NCBI RefSeq assembly: GCF_001613505.1
Contig: NZ_BDCM01000006.1
Coordinates: 496,001 to 560,000, forward strand
Source of the DNA: Nocardia mikamii NBRC 108933
GTDB lineage: Bacteria > Actinomycetota > Actinomycetes > Mycobacteriales > Mycobacteriaceae
Direction: 5' to 3'
Length of the DNA: 64,000 nucleotides
The notes under the pieces: generated by a model
Told to the model about the DNA's origin: nothing
The model's input: the letters and a program-made list of their open reading frames with translations, nothing else
Databases searched by the model: none
Made by a program: the position numbers and the translations under genes
Shown here: one piece after another, positions 17,952-27,700 of the stretch
Layout: each line of letters begins with the position of its first letter
How positions within the stretch are numbered: position 1 is the stretch's first letter

Positions 17952-18941
17952 GTGAGCAGCCGCCCCACCCCGTTGCGCGTACTCAGCCGCAGCGATCTCG
18001 CCGATGTCCCGATCGCCCCCAACGAGGTGGTGCGCGCCGTCGAGGACGCCTATCTGGCCTTGGCACAGGGTGATTCGGACAACCCCCGCAAGCTGAGCGT
18101 GGCGCATCCGGACGGCTGGTCGGTGGCGTACGCGATGCTGGGGCGCGACGGCCGCCGCCGGGTGGTGGCGATGAAGACCTCGTACAAATTCGATCCGAGC
18201 CACGACCGCAGCACCAAGCGCTACTACACGACCATCACCCTCTACGACGACGCCACCGGCACGCCGATCGCGATGATGGACTGCGCGCGGGTGGGCGCAC
18301 TGCGCACGCCGGCGGTGTCGGCGCTGCTGGTGCGCGAAACGGTGCGGCCGGGCGCGCGCAGCGTGCTGCTGATCGGCACCGGTACCCAGGGCCGAAACGC
18401 GCTGCCGCACTTGCTCGCCGCGAATCCGCAGCTGAACCGGCTGATGGTGTACGGCACCCACCCCGAAGGGCTGGAAGCGGTCGGCACCCACCTGCGCGCG
18501 CACGCGCCGCACCTGGATCTGGACGTGGTCGAGGATCCGCGCGCCGCGGCAGCGACGGCCGATGTGGTGCTCGCGACCGCCGGACCGGGCACGCGGGTCG
18601 CCCTCGAATCCGATGATCTGGCACCAGGTTCGGTGGCGGTGCTGGTCGGTTACGGACTGGCTCCTTCGACTCTCGCCGACGCCGACCGCGTGGTCGCCAC
18701 CAGCGCCGAGCAGATGGCGTTGACCGGCACCGACATGGCGGGACCGGACGGGCGGCTGCGCTCGGTCGACGCCGAACTGCCGGCGATTCTGGGCCGCCGC
18801 GCGACCGCGCGCACCAGTGCCGAGGAGCGGCTGTTCGTCTACAACAGCGGCCTGGTCCTCACCGATATCGCCGTCGCGCACGCGCTGGCCGAACGCGCCA
18901 TCGCCGAGGGCCGGGGCACGGAGGTGCCGCTGTGGGACTGA
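17952..18941 (+). CDS. sbnB: SbnB-like 2,3-diaminopropionate biosynthesis dehydrogenase
   Basis: A 329-residue member of the ornithine cyclodeaminase/mu-crystallin family. The NAD-binding loop IGTGTQGRN is at 141-149, Lys75 in AMKTSYKF matches the catalytic lysine, and CARVGALRTPAVSALL carries the substrate-binding arginines. In Staphylococcus aureus, SbnB oxidatively hydrolyses N-(1-amino-1-carboxy-2-ethyl)-glutamate to L-2,3-diaminopropionate and 2-oxoglutarate. The SbnA-like partner two genes downstream supports the same reaction here. It begins 25 bases after the oxygenase at a GTG with GAGGAA upstream. A simple ornithine cyclodeaminase is the alternative. Confidence 0.85.
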   Translation: MSSRPTPLRVLSRSDLADVPIAPNEVVRAVEDAYLALAQGDSDNPRKLSVAHPDGWSVAYAMLGRDGRRRVVAMKTSYKFDPSHDRSTKRYYTTITLYDDATGTPIAMMDCARVGALRTPAVSALLVRETVRPGARSVLLIGTGTQGRNALPHLLAANPQLNRLMVYGTHPEGLEAVGTHLRAHAPHLDLDVVEDPRAAAATADVVLATAGPGTRVALESDDLAPGSVAVLVGYGLAPSTLADADRVVATSAEQMALTGTDMAGPDGRLRSVDAELPAILGRRATARTSAEERLFVYNSGLVLTDIAVAHALAERAIAEGRGTEVPLWD

Positions 18942-18947
18942 CCGGGA

Positions 18948-19095
18948 CGCACACCCCTGGCGCTACGCGGTCGTCCCGGCCGACCGCGAACCGGACGACG
19001 ATCCGGCCGCCCACTACACCACGTGCGGGCCGACCGGCGACACCGCGGCGAGCGCGCCCATGGGGTATGCCCACTGCGCAAACAACTTTCGGTGA
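18948..19095 (+). other. Coding-like segment without a start codon (possible frameshifted tail or relic)
   Basis: In the frame ending at TGA 19093-19095 the DNA reads as about 48 codons with strong G/C third positions, giving DRDAHPWRYAVVPADREP, then acidic residues, CGPTGD and YAHCANNFR. No ATG, GTG or TTG precedes it in frame downstream of the SbnB-like stop. It fills most of the gap before the decarboxylase. It may be the end of a decayed gene, a frameshift extension of SbnB, or chance. Confidence 0.35.
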
Positions 19096-19128
19096 CTCGA
19101 AGCGGTCGTCGGCCTCGGAGACGAGGCG

Positions 19129-20505
19129 GTGACCGCGAGCCGGAGTACGCAGGCGCCCAACGATACGTTGACCCCTCCTTCGATCACCGCGCCTCCCCTC
19201 CCCGCACACCGGGACGAGTGGGAGCGCCGGCTGCTGGCCGACACCTGTCTGCTCGACGACATCGCCTATGCGGTCGGCGGCCCGTTCCACGTGCTGTATC
19301 CGGAGCGAGTGGGCGTGAATATCGCCGGCTTCCGCGAGCAGTTCCGGCGCCACGGCGTGGACGGCGCGATCTATTACGGCAAGAAGGCCAACAAGTCCGC
19401 GGCCGTGGTGCGGGTCTGCGCCGAACACGGCGCCGGCGCCGATGTCGCCAGCGTCGGCGAGCTGAGTTCGGCTCTGGCGCACGGTATCCGGGGGCACGAC
19501 CTGGTGGTGACCGGCCCCGCCAAATCCGATGAGCTGCTGTGGCTGGCCTCCCGGCACGGCGCTCTGATCGCCATCGACGAACCGGGTGAACTCGACCGGC
19601 TCGCCGGCCTCGGCGCCACCGCCCGGGTGCTGCTGCGGGTGCTGCCGCCGGATTCGAGCAGCCGATTCGGCATGACCGACATCGAGCTCGACACAGTGCT
19701 GCACCGCACCGATCCGGCGCCGATCAAGGTGGAGGGCTTCAGCTTTCACCTGACCGGCTACGACCCGATCGCCCGCTCGGAACTCGCCGCGGCGCTGGTC
19801 GACCGGTGCCTGCACGCCCGCGCCCTCGGGCATCCGGTCACCACCGTCTCCATCGGCGGCGGATTCGGTGTGGACTATCTGCCGGACACGGCCTGGCGCG
19901 CCTTCATCGAGGACCACGATCCGCACTGGTTCCACGCGGACAAGACCTTCGACTCGTACTATCCCTACCACCAGCGTCCCGCCGGACCGGCCGCGCTGGC
20001 CGCCGTCCTCGACCACGACGACCTGGCGAAAGTGTTACGCGCCCATGCCATCCGGCTCGCGATCGAACCCGGGCGCGCGCTGCTGGACCGCGCCGGAAGC
20101 ACGGTGTTCCGCGTCCGAGGCGTGAAAACGCGCACGGCACAGTCACTTCCCTACCAGCTGCTCACCGTCGACGGCACCAGCCTGAGCCTGTCCGAGCAGT
20201 GGTTCGACAGTGAATACCTGCCCGATCCGGTGCTGTGGCCGATGCGGCCGGGTGCGGTGACCCCGGCCTGCGTCGGCGCGGCGACCTGCCTGGAATCGGA
20301 CATGCTGAGCTGGCGGCGCATTCCACTGCCGCGGCCGGCGGTCATCGGCGATCTGCTCGTCTATCCGAATACCGCCGGTTATCAAATGGATTCGAACGAA
20401 TCGTCGTTCCACGATCTCCCCCTCCCGCCGAAGGTGCTGCTGTCGAGCAGCCCGGACGCGGATCCGGCGCGGCCGCCGCGGCTGCGCTGGACGCTCGAAC
20501 GCTGA
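19129..20505 (+). CDS. Fold-III PLP-dependent decarboxylase (SbnH/LysA/Y4yA-like)
   Basis: A 458-residue alanine-racemase-fold PLP enzyme related to diaminopimelate and ornithine decarboxylases. The PLP lysine is Lys86 in YYGKKANKS; the phosphate-binding glycines are SIGGGFG (241-247) and EPGR (313-316). CLESD (387-391) matches the Cys/Asp that completes the neighbouring subunit's active site. In staphyloferrin B assembly SbnH decarboxylates a citryl-diaminopropionate intermediate; here no citrate ligase accompanies it, so free diaminopropionate, a diamino-acid conjugate or an ACEGA-like product could be the substrate. The GTG start has GAGACGAGG upstream. The first 40 residues are variable. 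Confidence 0.82.
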   Translation: MTASRSTQAPNDTLTPPSITAPPLPAHRDEWERRLLADTCLLDDIAYAVGGPFHVLYPERVGVNIAGFREQFRRHGVDGAIYYGKKANKSAAVVRVCAEHGAGADVASVGELSSALAHGIRGHDLVVTGPAKSDELLWLASRHGALIAIDEPGELDRLAGLGATARVLLRVLPPDSSSRFGMTDIELDTVLHRTDPAPIKVEGFSFHLTGYDPIARSELAAALVDRCLHARALGHPVTTVSIGGGFGVDYLPDTAWRAFIEDHDPHWFHADKTFDSYYPYHQRPAGPAALAAVLDHDDLAKVLRAHAIRLAIEPGRALLDRAGSTVFRVRGVKTRTAQSLPYQLLTVDGTSLSLSEQWFDSEYLPDPVLWPMRPGAVTPACVGAATCLESDMLSWRRIPLPRPAVIGDLLVYPNTAGYQMDSNESSFHDLPLPPKVLLSSSPDADPARPPRLRWTLER

Positions 20506-20539
20506 CTCCCCTTCCCATCACACTCCCGAGGAGACTCGC

Positions 20540-21586
20540 ATGCCGATCGTCACGCGCGTGACGGACCTGATCGGAAACACTCCCCTGTTCGAGCTGGCCG
20601 TCACCGAGGGTGGCACCCGGCTGCTACTCAAACTCGAACAGTTCAATCCGACCGGCGCGGCGAAGATCCGGATGGCCCGCGAAATGGTGCTCGACGCCGA
20701 ACGCCGAGGTTTGCTGAGAGATGGCGGGCATATTATCGAGTCCACATCCGGGAATACCGGACTGGGACTGGCGGTGGTCGCGGCCGAACGCGGCTATCGA
20801 TTCACCGCGGTCGTGGACCACCACGCCTGTAAGGACAAACTGCGCGCGATGCGAGCCATGGGTGCCGACCTCGTCTATGTCGCCGCCGAGGGCGACGACA
20901 GCCTGGCCACCTCCGCCCGGGAGGACCTGGCCGAGGCGATGGCGGCCGCGCGGCCGGACGCCTACTTCACCGAACAGCACAACAACGAGGCCAATCCGGT
21001 CGGCTACTACGCGGTCGCGGAGGAGTTGCTGGCCGATCTCGGACATGTCGACATTCTGGTGTCCGCGGTCGGCACCGGCGGATCGCTGTTCGGCACGGCG
21101 CGGCGGCTGCGCGACCTGGGCCGTCCCGCGCGGGTGATCGGCGTCGAACCGGTCGGGTCGATCGCGTTCGGCGGGCCGGGCGGACCGTACTGGCAGTCGG
21201 GCACCGGCACCCCGCCCGGCGCGACCGTCGGTACGGCCGTGGACTACTCGCTGCTGGACGAGGGAGTCACCGTCTCGGATGTGGACGCCTTCGCCACCGC
21301 CCGCGCGGTCGCACAGCGTTCCGGTCTGCTGATCGGCGGGTCTGCGGGCGGTTCGGTGTACGTGGCGCTGCAACGACTCGAGGAATTCGAACCGGGCTCG
21401 ACGATCGTCACCATCGTTTGCGACGGCGGGGAGAAGTACCTCGACACGGTCTTCGACGACGAATGGATGAGCGACCGCGATCTGCTCGACCGCGCCGCCG
21501 AGCACGCGGTCACCGACCTGCTGGACCGCTACGCGCCCGCGGCCCCCGCGGTGTCCGAGACACGAAATCTGGTGGGGGCCCGATGA
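20540..21586 (+). CDS. sbnA: SbnA-like 2,3-diaminopropionate synthase subunit (PLP fold II)
   Basis: A 348-residue member of the cysteine synthase/beta-replacement family. PLP attaches to Lys42 in NPTGAAKIRMA; the substrate loop is STSGNTG (68-74) and the phosphate-binding loop is GTGGS (178-182). SbnA condenses O-phospho-L-serine with L-glutamate to N-(1-amino-1-carboxy-2-ethyl)-glutamate, which SbnB converts to L-2,3-diaminopropionate; the presence of both genes in one operon supports this over plain cysteine synthesis. The usual S/K-D-R after the lysine is replaced by IRM. The ATG follows GAGGAGACT. Its stop overlaps an 11-codon ATGA mini-ORF that ends at the start of the MATE gene. Confidence 0.87.
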   Translation: MPIVTRVTDLIGNTPLFELAVTEGGTRLLLKLEQFNPTGAAKIRMAREMVLDAERRGLLRDGGHIIESTSGNTGLGLAVVAAERGYRFTAVVDHHACKDKLRAMRAMGADLVYVAAEGDDSLATSAREDLAEAMAAARPDAYFTEQHNNEANPVGYYAVAEELLADLGHVDILVSAVGTGGSLFGTARRLRDLGRPARVIGVEPVGSIAFGGPGGPYWQSGTGTPPGATVGTAVDYSLLDEGVTVSDVDAFATARAVAQRSGLLIGGSAGGSVYVALQRLEEFEPGSTIVTIVCDGGEKYLDTVFDDEWMSDRDLLDRAAEHAVTDLLDRYAPAAPAVSETRNLVGAR

Positions 21587-21614
21587 ATCCGGCCGTTGTC
21601 GCGGAGGCCAGGGC

Positions 21615-23009
21615 GTGACCGCCGTCGCACCCCGCGGCGACGGACGCCGGCTGACGGCGCTCGCGACGCCCATCGCGCTGACCCAGCTGGCCCAGGTCGC
21701 GATCTCCACCACCAATATCGCGCTGATGGGCAGCCTCGGCGTCGACCAGGTGGCGGCCGGCGGGCTGGCGCTGGTGCTGTTCAATCAGATTCGCACCATG
21801 TGCGTCGGGTTGATCACCGCCAGTGGCAATCAGGTGGCAACCGTGGTGAGCCGGGCCGAAAAGCAGCGCCGCGACCCCGAGCACGAGATCCGCGACGTGG
21901 TCCGATCGAGCTTCCTCATCGCCACGGCAGCAGGGGTGGTCGGCGGTCTGATCCTGGTCGGCCTCGGCTGGTCGCTGCAATGGCTCGGCCAGGACGCGGC
22001 GGTGCTGGCCGAAGCGCGGCCGATGATGGTGGCGCTCGCCCCGGGTCTGCTGCCCTGCCTGTGGTTCCAGGTGCTGCGCCAATACACCGTCGGCATGCAA
22101 CGGCCGCAGGCGCTGCTGGTGGTGACGCTCGGCTCGGTGGCCGTCAACGCGGTGGTCGCGCTGGCCCTGATCCACGGCTGGGCCGGGCTGCCCGCCCTGG
22201 GCCTGACCGGTGTCGGCGTGGCATCCTCGGTCGTCTTCCTCGTCACCTTCGCGGTGTTCTGGGTGATGGTGCGCCGTGACGCGGCGCTGGGGCCGACGCT
22301 GCCGGTGCGGATGTGGCCGGTACGGCGGCGAACGGTCACCGCGGAACTGCGGCTCGGCGCACCGATCGCGCTCACCTACGGCTCCGAGGCCGGCATGTTC
22401 TCGGTGCTGGCCCTCGCGATGGGCACGCTCGGCCCGGCGGCGCTGGCCGCGCACAACGTGGTGTATCAGCTCGTCTACATCGTGTTCCAGGTCGCGGTGG
22501 GGCTCTCGCACGGGGTCTCGATCCTGGTGAGCCGGGCCGTGGCTCGCGAGGAGTTCCGCCGCGCCCAGAACCTGGCCTGGCTGGCGTTGCGGCAGGCGGC
22601 CGTGGTGGCCGCGGTCGTCGGCGTGCTGTACGTCGCGGCGCCCGATCTGGTGTTGCGGCCGTTTCTCGCGGGCCGCGACGGCGCCACCGTCGCGCTCGCG
22701 CACAGCCTGCTGCTGATCGCCATCGTCGGGCAGTTCTTCGATGCCGCGCAGAACATCGGCAACGGGCTGCTGCGAGGGATCAAGGACACACGGGCCGGAT
22801 TCCGGTTGTCGCTGGTGGGTTATTGGATCGTCGGTCTGCCGGCCGCGTTGCTGCTCGCCTTCCCGCTGGGTCTGGGGGCGAGCGGCGTCTGGTGGGGTCT
22901 GACCGCGGGCCTGGCCGCGACGGCGGCGCTGATGCTGCGGCGCTATTTCTCGCTGCTGCACCACCACCGGGCCGCCGAACCCCGCCAATTGGCCGACAGC
23001 CTCAACTGA
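21615..23009 (+). CDS. MATE family efflux transporter
   Basis: A 464-residue membrane protein with 12 hydrophobic segments in two similar halves, as in the MATE (NorM/DinF-like) superfamily; segments such as LATPIALTQLAQVAISTTNIA in helix 1 and LRLGAPIALTYGSEAG at the start of the second half repeat the same pattern. As last gene of the iron-box operon it is most simply the exporter of the operon's product. GTG start with CGGAGG upstream, overlapping by 2 bases the stop of an 11-codon ORF that begins inside the SbnA-like stop, so coupled translation is likely. The tail HHHRAAEPRQLADSLN is cytoplasmic. Confidence 0.88.
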   Translation: MTAVAPRGDGRRLTALATPIALTQLAQVAISTTNIALMGSLGVDQVAAGGLALVLFNQIRTMCVGLITASGNQVATVVSRAEKQRRDPEHEIRDVVRSSFLIATAAGVVGGLILVGLGWSLQWLGQDAAVLAEARPMMVALAPGLLPCLWFQVLRQYTVGMQRPQALLVVTLGSVAVNAVVALALIHGWAGLPALGLTGVGVASSVVFLVTFAVFWVMVRRDAALGPTLPVRMWPVRRRTVTAELRLGAPIALTYGSEAGMFSVLALAMGTLGPAALAAHNVVYQLVYIVFQVAVGLSHGVSILVSRAVAREEFRRAQNLAWLALRQAAVVAAVVGVLYVAAPDLVLRPFLAGRDGATVALAHSLLLIAIVGQFFDAAQNIGNGLLRGIKDTRAGFRLSLVGYWIVGLPAALLLAFPLGLGASGVWWGLTAGLAATAALMLRRYFSLLHHHRAAEPRQLADSLN

Positions 23010-23142
23010 ACCGTCCGCACCCCTACCACCAGCGCAGTTCACGTCGACGGCTCGCACCCCAGCAAGTAAGCGGCACAACGGTTTACACTGGGGTGCCAGT
23101 CGCGGCCGACGCCGCCGCGTGAGCCGACCGTGAGGTGACGAG

Positions 23143-23619
23143 ATGGTAGCCAGCGCCGGAGAACGTCAACAGCCCGCGACCGAGCATCCCGAACTGGACG
23201 TCCTGCCGACCTGGCCGCTGGACACCATCGCCGTCCTGGTGACCACCGATCCGTCGCCGCACGCGATTCCCGTGAGCTGGCCGGTGCGTGCCGACGATCG
23301 GCGAATCCTGTTGAGTCTCAAGTTCGATCGCGGTTCGCTGGCGCGGCTGCGCAAACGTCCCGATGTCGCGCTGCTGATCCTCGGTGGCGGCAATGTGGCG
23401 CTGTGCGCCCGCGGTCGCGCGCGCGTCATCGCCGATCCGATGCCCGGCGCCGAGGACTATGTGGCAGTCGCCATCGATGTCGAGGTGATCGACGACCACC
23501 GCCAGGGCGCGTTCGAGGTCGAGGCGGGCATTCAGCGCACGGTCCTCGACGAACCGGAACTCGAATACCTCCGCTCGCGTGTCGCCACCCTGCAGGAGAT
23601 GGTCGACGCGAAGAATTGA
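23143..23619 (+). CDS. Pyridoxamine 5'-phosphate oxidase-family flavin/F420-binding protein
   Basis: A 158-residue split-barrel protein. Strands such as [49 protein letters not shown] and [13 protein letters not shown] fit the PNPOx-like fold that binds FMN or F420. The reaction is unknown; actinobacterial members often reduce or bind small cofactors. The ATG at 23143 lies behind GAGGTGACGAG. A TTTACACT hexamer region about 55 bases upstream could be a promoter, separating it from the metallophore-type operon. The thiamine-binding protein gene begins 5 bases after the stop, so the two are co-transcribed. Confidence 0.78.
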   Translation: MVASAGERQQPATEHPELDVLPTWPLDTIAVLVTTDPSPHAIPVSWPVRADDRRILLSLKFDRGSLARLRKRPDVALLILGGGNVALCARGRARVIADPMPGAEDYVAVAIDVEVIDDHRQGAFEVEAGIQRTVLDEPELEYLRSRVATLQEMVDAKN

Positions 23620-23624
23620 CCCCC

Positions 23625-23924
23625 ATGATCGCCGCCTTCTCGGTCACCCCGCTCGGCACCGGCGCCGATGTGGGACGCGCCGTCGCCGAAGCCGTCCGCA
23701 TCGTCCGCGCCAGCGGGCTGCCGAACGAAACCAACGCCATGTTCACCACACTCGAGGGCGAATGGGACGAGGTGATGGGGGTGATCAAACAGGCCTCCGA
23801 CGCCATCCTCGCGGTCGCGCCGCGCTGTAGCCTGGTGATCAAGGCCGACATCCGCCCGGGCGTTACCGGCGCACTGACGTCGAAAGTCGAGACCGTCGAA
23901 CGCTATCTCGCGCAGGAGTCCTGA
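23625..23924 (+). CDS. Thiamine-binding protein, MTH1187/YkoF-like
   Basis: A 99-residue ferredoxin-like protein of the MTH1187 (former DUF77) family, whose members bind thiamine or related pyrimidines. The repeated pattern is visible: [28 protein letters not shown], the [17 protein letters not shown] helix, and [12 protein letters not shown]. Length is full for the family. It starts 5 bases after the PNPOx-like gene. Whether it acts in vitamin transport or sensing is not shown here. It converges with mazG. Confidence 0.82.
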   Translation: MIAAFSVTPLGTGADVGRAVAEAVRIVRASGLPNETNAMFTTLEGEWDEVMGVIKQASDAILAVAPRCSLVIKADIRPGVTGALTSKVETVERYLAQES

Positions 23925-23945
23925 CCCGGCAGACGGTGCGCCCTC

Positions 23946-24713
23946 TCACGGACGGCGCTGCCGCTCCCCCAGCGAGTCGGCGAAGGTCTCCCAGTGGGCG
24001 CGCCACTGCCCGGGTCCCAGCGGTCCGCGTTCGCCGCGGGACCGCTCGGCCGCATCCTCGGCGGCCCGGATTCGCGCCGCGAAGTCGAGCGCGGCCTTGC
24101 GCAACCGCTCCTCGGCACTGTCCGGTCCACCCAGGTGAACAACCCGCAGTTCGTCCGGAACCAGATCCTCGGGTAATCCCGCCTTCGCGCTGCGGGAGCG
24201 AATCTTCTCCGCCAGCGCCAGCGCGGGCTGCGCCATCGCGATCCCGTCCAGGCAGGAGCGGCGCGCCTTCTCGGCGAGTTTGCGTTCCTCCCAGGCTCGT
24301 TCCTGCGCGGCGACCTTCGCGGCCACGTCCGCTCCGGCGTCCACCGCCGGATCGGACAGATGCGGACTGCGGTGCACCAGTTTGGTGACCAGCGCGGCGG
24401 CCACGTCGTCGACGGTGAATTCGCCCGCGGCCTCGGCGATCCGGGAATGGAACAATACCTGTAACAGCAGGTCGCCGAGTTCCTCCTTGATCGTCTCCGC
24501 ATCACCGTGCTGGATGGCGTCGAGGAGTTCGTAGGTCTCCTCCAGCAGATACGGCCGCAGCGAATCGTGAGTCTGGGTGACCTCCCAGCCGCCGAAATTC
24601 CACAGCCGGTCCATGACTTCGACGGCCTCGGTCAGGCCGTGCGCGACCCGTGCGGAATCAGCCGCGGCGTCGTCGGTTCCACCCGACGGGCGCGCACCCC
24701 GGTCCTCGCTCAC
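23946..24713 (-). CDS. mazG: Nucleoside triphosphate pyrophosphohydrolase MazG
   Basis: A 255-residue house-cleaning NTP pyrophosphatase that hydrolyses (often oxidised) NTPs to NMP and pyrophosphate. The MazG metal-binding residues are present: E58, E59, E62 in [11 protein letters not shown] and E78/D81 in [11 protein letters not shown], followed by [20 protein letters not shown]. The start chosen is the GTG at 24713, which overlaps the mfd stop (GTGA) as in operons; longer readings upstream would run inside mfd. Orthologue of M. tuberculosis Rv1021. Confidence 0.88.
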   Translation of the reverse strand: MSEDRGARPSGGTDDAAADSARVAHGLTEAVEVMDRLWNFGGWEVTQTHDSLRPYLLEETYELLDAIQHGDAETIKEELGDLLLQVLFHSRIAEAAGEFTVDDVAAALVTKLVHRSPHLSDPAVDAGADVAAKVAAQERAWEERKLAEKARRSCLDGIAMAQPALALAEKIRSRSAKAGLPEDLVPDELRVVHLGGPDSAEERLRKAALDFAARIRAAEDAAERSRGERGPLGPGQWRAHWETFADSLGERQRRP

Positions 24714-27700
24714 CCGACCGCGACCTCCGCGCGCACCGCGAGATCGACCATGCCCTTCGGCTTCCCGTCCAGCGCCAGCAGCAGATCGGCGACGAACTGC
24801 AACAACCGCACATCGCGCACCCGCGCCGCGCCGACGCTGTCCTCCACCCGGGGCAGCGGTAGTTGCACGATGCCGGTGGTGGGGCGATAGCTCGCACTGG
24901 GATACAGCCGCTTGAGCCGCATCTGCTTCGAATCGGGCAGTTGCAGCGGTGACACCTTCAGCGTGGTGCCGGTGACGCCGACCTCCTGGATGCCGTACTC
25001 GCGGCACAACAGTCGCAACTTCGCGACCGACACCAACCGGCCGACCTCCACCGGCAGCGGGCCGTACCGATCGACGAGCTCCTCCACCACGGCGGCGAGC
25101 GCCGAATCATCCTGTGCCGCAGCCAGTTTGCGGTAGGCCTCCAGCCGCAGCCGGTCGCTGGCGATGTAGTCGGGCGGAATGTGCGCATCCACCGGCAGGT
25201 CGATCCGCACCTCCTTGACCTCTTCCTCGGTCGTGATCGGGCGGCCGTCGGCGGCGGCGCGATAGGCCTCCACCGCCTCACCGACCAGTCGCACATACAG
25301 ATCGAAGCCGACGCCGGCGACATGGCCGGACTGCTCAGCGCCGAGAACGTTTCCGGCGCCGCGGATTTCGAGGTCCTTCATCGCCACGGCCATACCGGCG
25401 CCGAGATCGGAGTTCTGGGAGATGGTGGCCAGGCGGTCGTAGGCCGTTTCGGTGAGCGGCTTCTCGGCCGGATACAGGAAGTAGGCGTATCCGCGTTCCC
25501 GGCTGCGCCCGACCCGGCCGCGCAGCTGGTGCAGCTGCGAAAGTCCCAGCGCGTCGGCCCGTTCGACGATCAGCGTATTGGCGTTGGAGATGTCCAGACC
25601 GGTTTCGATGATCGTGGTGCACACCAGGACGTCGAATTCACGCTCCCAGAAGCCCTGCACGGTCTTCTCCAGCGTGTCCTCGTTCATCTGGCCGTGCGCC
25701 ACCGCGACCCGCGCCTCGGGCACCAGATCGCGAATCCGCTTGGCGGCCTTGTCGATCGAGGACACGCGGTTGTGCACGTAGAAGACCTGGCCGTCGCGCA
25801 ACAGTTCGCGGCGCACGGCCGCGGCGACCTGTTTGTCGTTGTAGCCGCCGACATAGGTCAGGACGGGGTGACGCTCCTCGGGCGGGGTGAGGATGGTCGA
25901 CATCTCCCGGATCCCGGCCAGGCTCATCTCCAGGGTGCGCGGAATCGGCGTGGCCGACATGGTCAGCACGTCGACGTGGGTGCGCAGCGCCTTGATGTGT
26001 TCCTTGTGCTCGACGCCGAACCGCTGTTCCTCGTCGATGATCACGAGGCCGAGTTCCTTCCACCGCAGACCGGTCTGCAGCAGCCGGTGTGTACCGACCA
26101 CGATGTCGACCTCACCGGTGGCCATACCGTCGATCACCGCGCGCGATTCGGCCGGATCGGTGAAGCGCGACAAGCCCTTCACCGTGACCGGGAAGCCAGC
26201 GACGCGTTCGGTGAAGGTCTGCAGATGTTGCTGTGCCAGCAGCGTGGTCGGCACCAGCACCGCGACCTGCTTACCGTCCTGCACCGCCTTGAACGCCGCC
26301 CGCACCGCGATCTCGGTCTTGCCGTAACCGACGTCGCCGCAGATCACCCGGTCCATCGGCACCGGGCGTTCCATATCGGCCTTCACCTCGGCGATGGCGG
26401 TGAGCTGATCGTGGGTCTCGGTGAACGCGAAGGCGTCCTCCATCTCCTGCTGCCACGGCGTATCGGAGGCGAACGCATGACCGGGCGCGGCCTGGCGCGC
26501 GGCATACAACTGCACGAGCTCGGTGGCGATCTCGCGAACGGCCTTGCGCGCCTTGCGTTTCGTATTCGCCCAGTCGGATCCGCCGAGTTTGGACAGACTC
26601 GGCATCTCCCCGCCCACGTAGCGGGAGAGCTGATCCAGCGAGTCCATCGGAACGTACAACCGGTCACCGGGCTGGCCGCGCTTACTGGGCGCGTACTCGA
26701 TGACCAGGTATTCGCGCCGCGCGCCGCCGACGGTGCGTTCGATCATCTCCACGAACCGGCCGATGCCGTGCTGATCGTGCACGACCATATCGCCGGAACT
26801 CAACGCCAGCGGATCGACCTGATTGCGCCGGCGAGCGGGAAGTTTCTTTCCCTCACCGGGCGCGGTGACGCGGTTGCCGGTCAGATCGGATTCGGCGATG
26901 ACGACCAGTTTCGCGTCGTCGAACACGATGCCGTCGTGCAGCGAACCGCACAGCACACCCACCAGCCCACGCACCGGGTCGGCGCCCGGCTCGAGCGCCG
27001 CGGCCGGAACCTCGGCGTCGGCGAGCCGCTCCTGAATGCGTTGTGCCGTACCGTGTCCCGCGACCACGATGACCGCGCGTCCACCGGTGGTGACATGCGC
27101 GCGCAGCGAGGCGAAGACGGTCGCGACCAGTTCCTCCGAGCCGCGGGCCGCCGGCGCCGACAACACGGGCAGCACGACTTCCGCGGGATCGTCGGCGGCC
27201 AGCGGGCTCAGCGTCCACCACGGCAATCCGCGCGACTCCGCATCGGCCCGCACGACGTCCAGACCGCGATACGCCGAGGACGCCAGATCCAGACCGTGCG
27301 CGCCCAACGGAGCCGCACCGCCGAAGGAGGCGGCCGTCCACGACGCCTCGAGGAATTCCTGGCCGGTGCGGACCAGGTCGGCGGCGCGGGTGCGGATCTT
27401 CTCCGGATCGCACAGCAGCACATGCGATTGGGTCGGCACCACATCGGTGAGCAACTGCAGCTCACCCGGCCGCAGCACCGGCAGCAGCGCCTCCATCCCC
27501 TCCACCGGAATGCCCTGCGCCAGCTTCTCCAGCATTTCGACCAGCGCCGCGTCGGCCGGGTTGTCGGCGGCCACCTTCGCCGCGGATTCGCGCAGTTCCT
27601 CGGTCAGCAGCAGTTCCCGGCAGGGCTGCGCCACAACGAGATCCACCTCGACCTCGGTGAGTGAACGCTGATCGGCGACGGAGAACGCGCGCAGTTCACT

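Noticed and set aside
16604-23009. Calling the iron-box operon staphyloferrin B biosynthesis
   Set aside because: SbnA, SbnB and an SbnH-like enzyme are present, but no SbnC/E/F ligases or SbnG citrate synthase are in the window, and there is an additional hydroxylase.
25181-27664. Very long open frame (about 827 codons) on the plus strand antisense to mfd
   Set aside because: mfd on the other strand has intact helicase motifs along its full length; the antisense frame is rich in His, Gln, Arg and Gly, as expected for a high-GC shadow.
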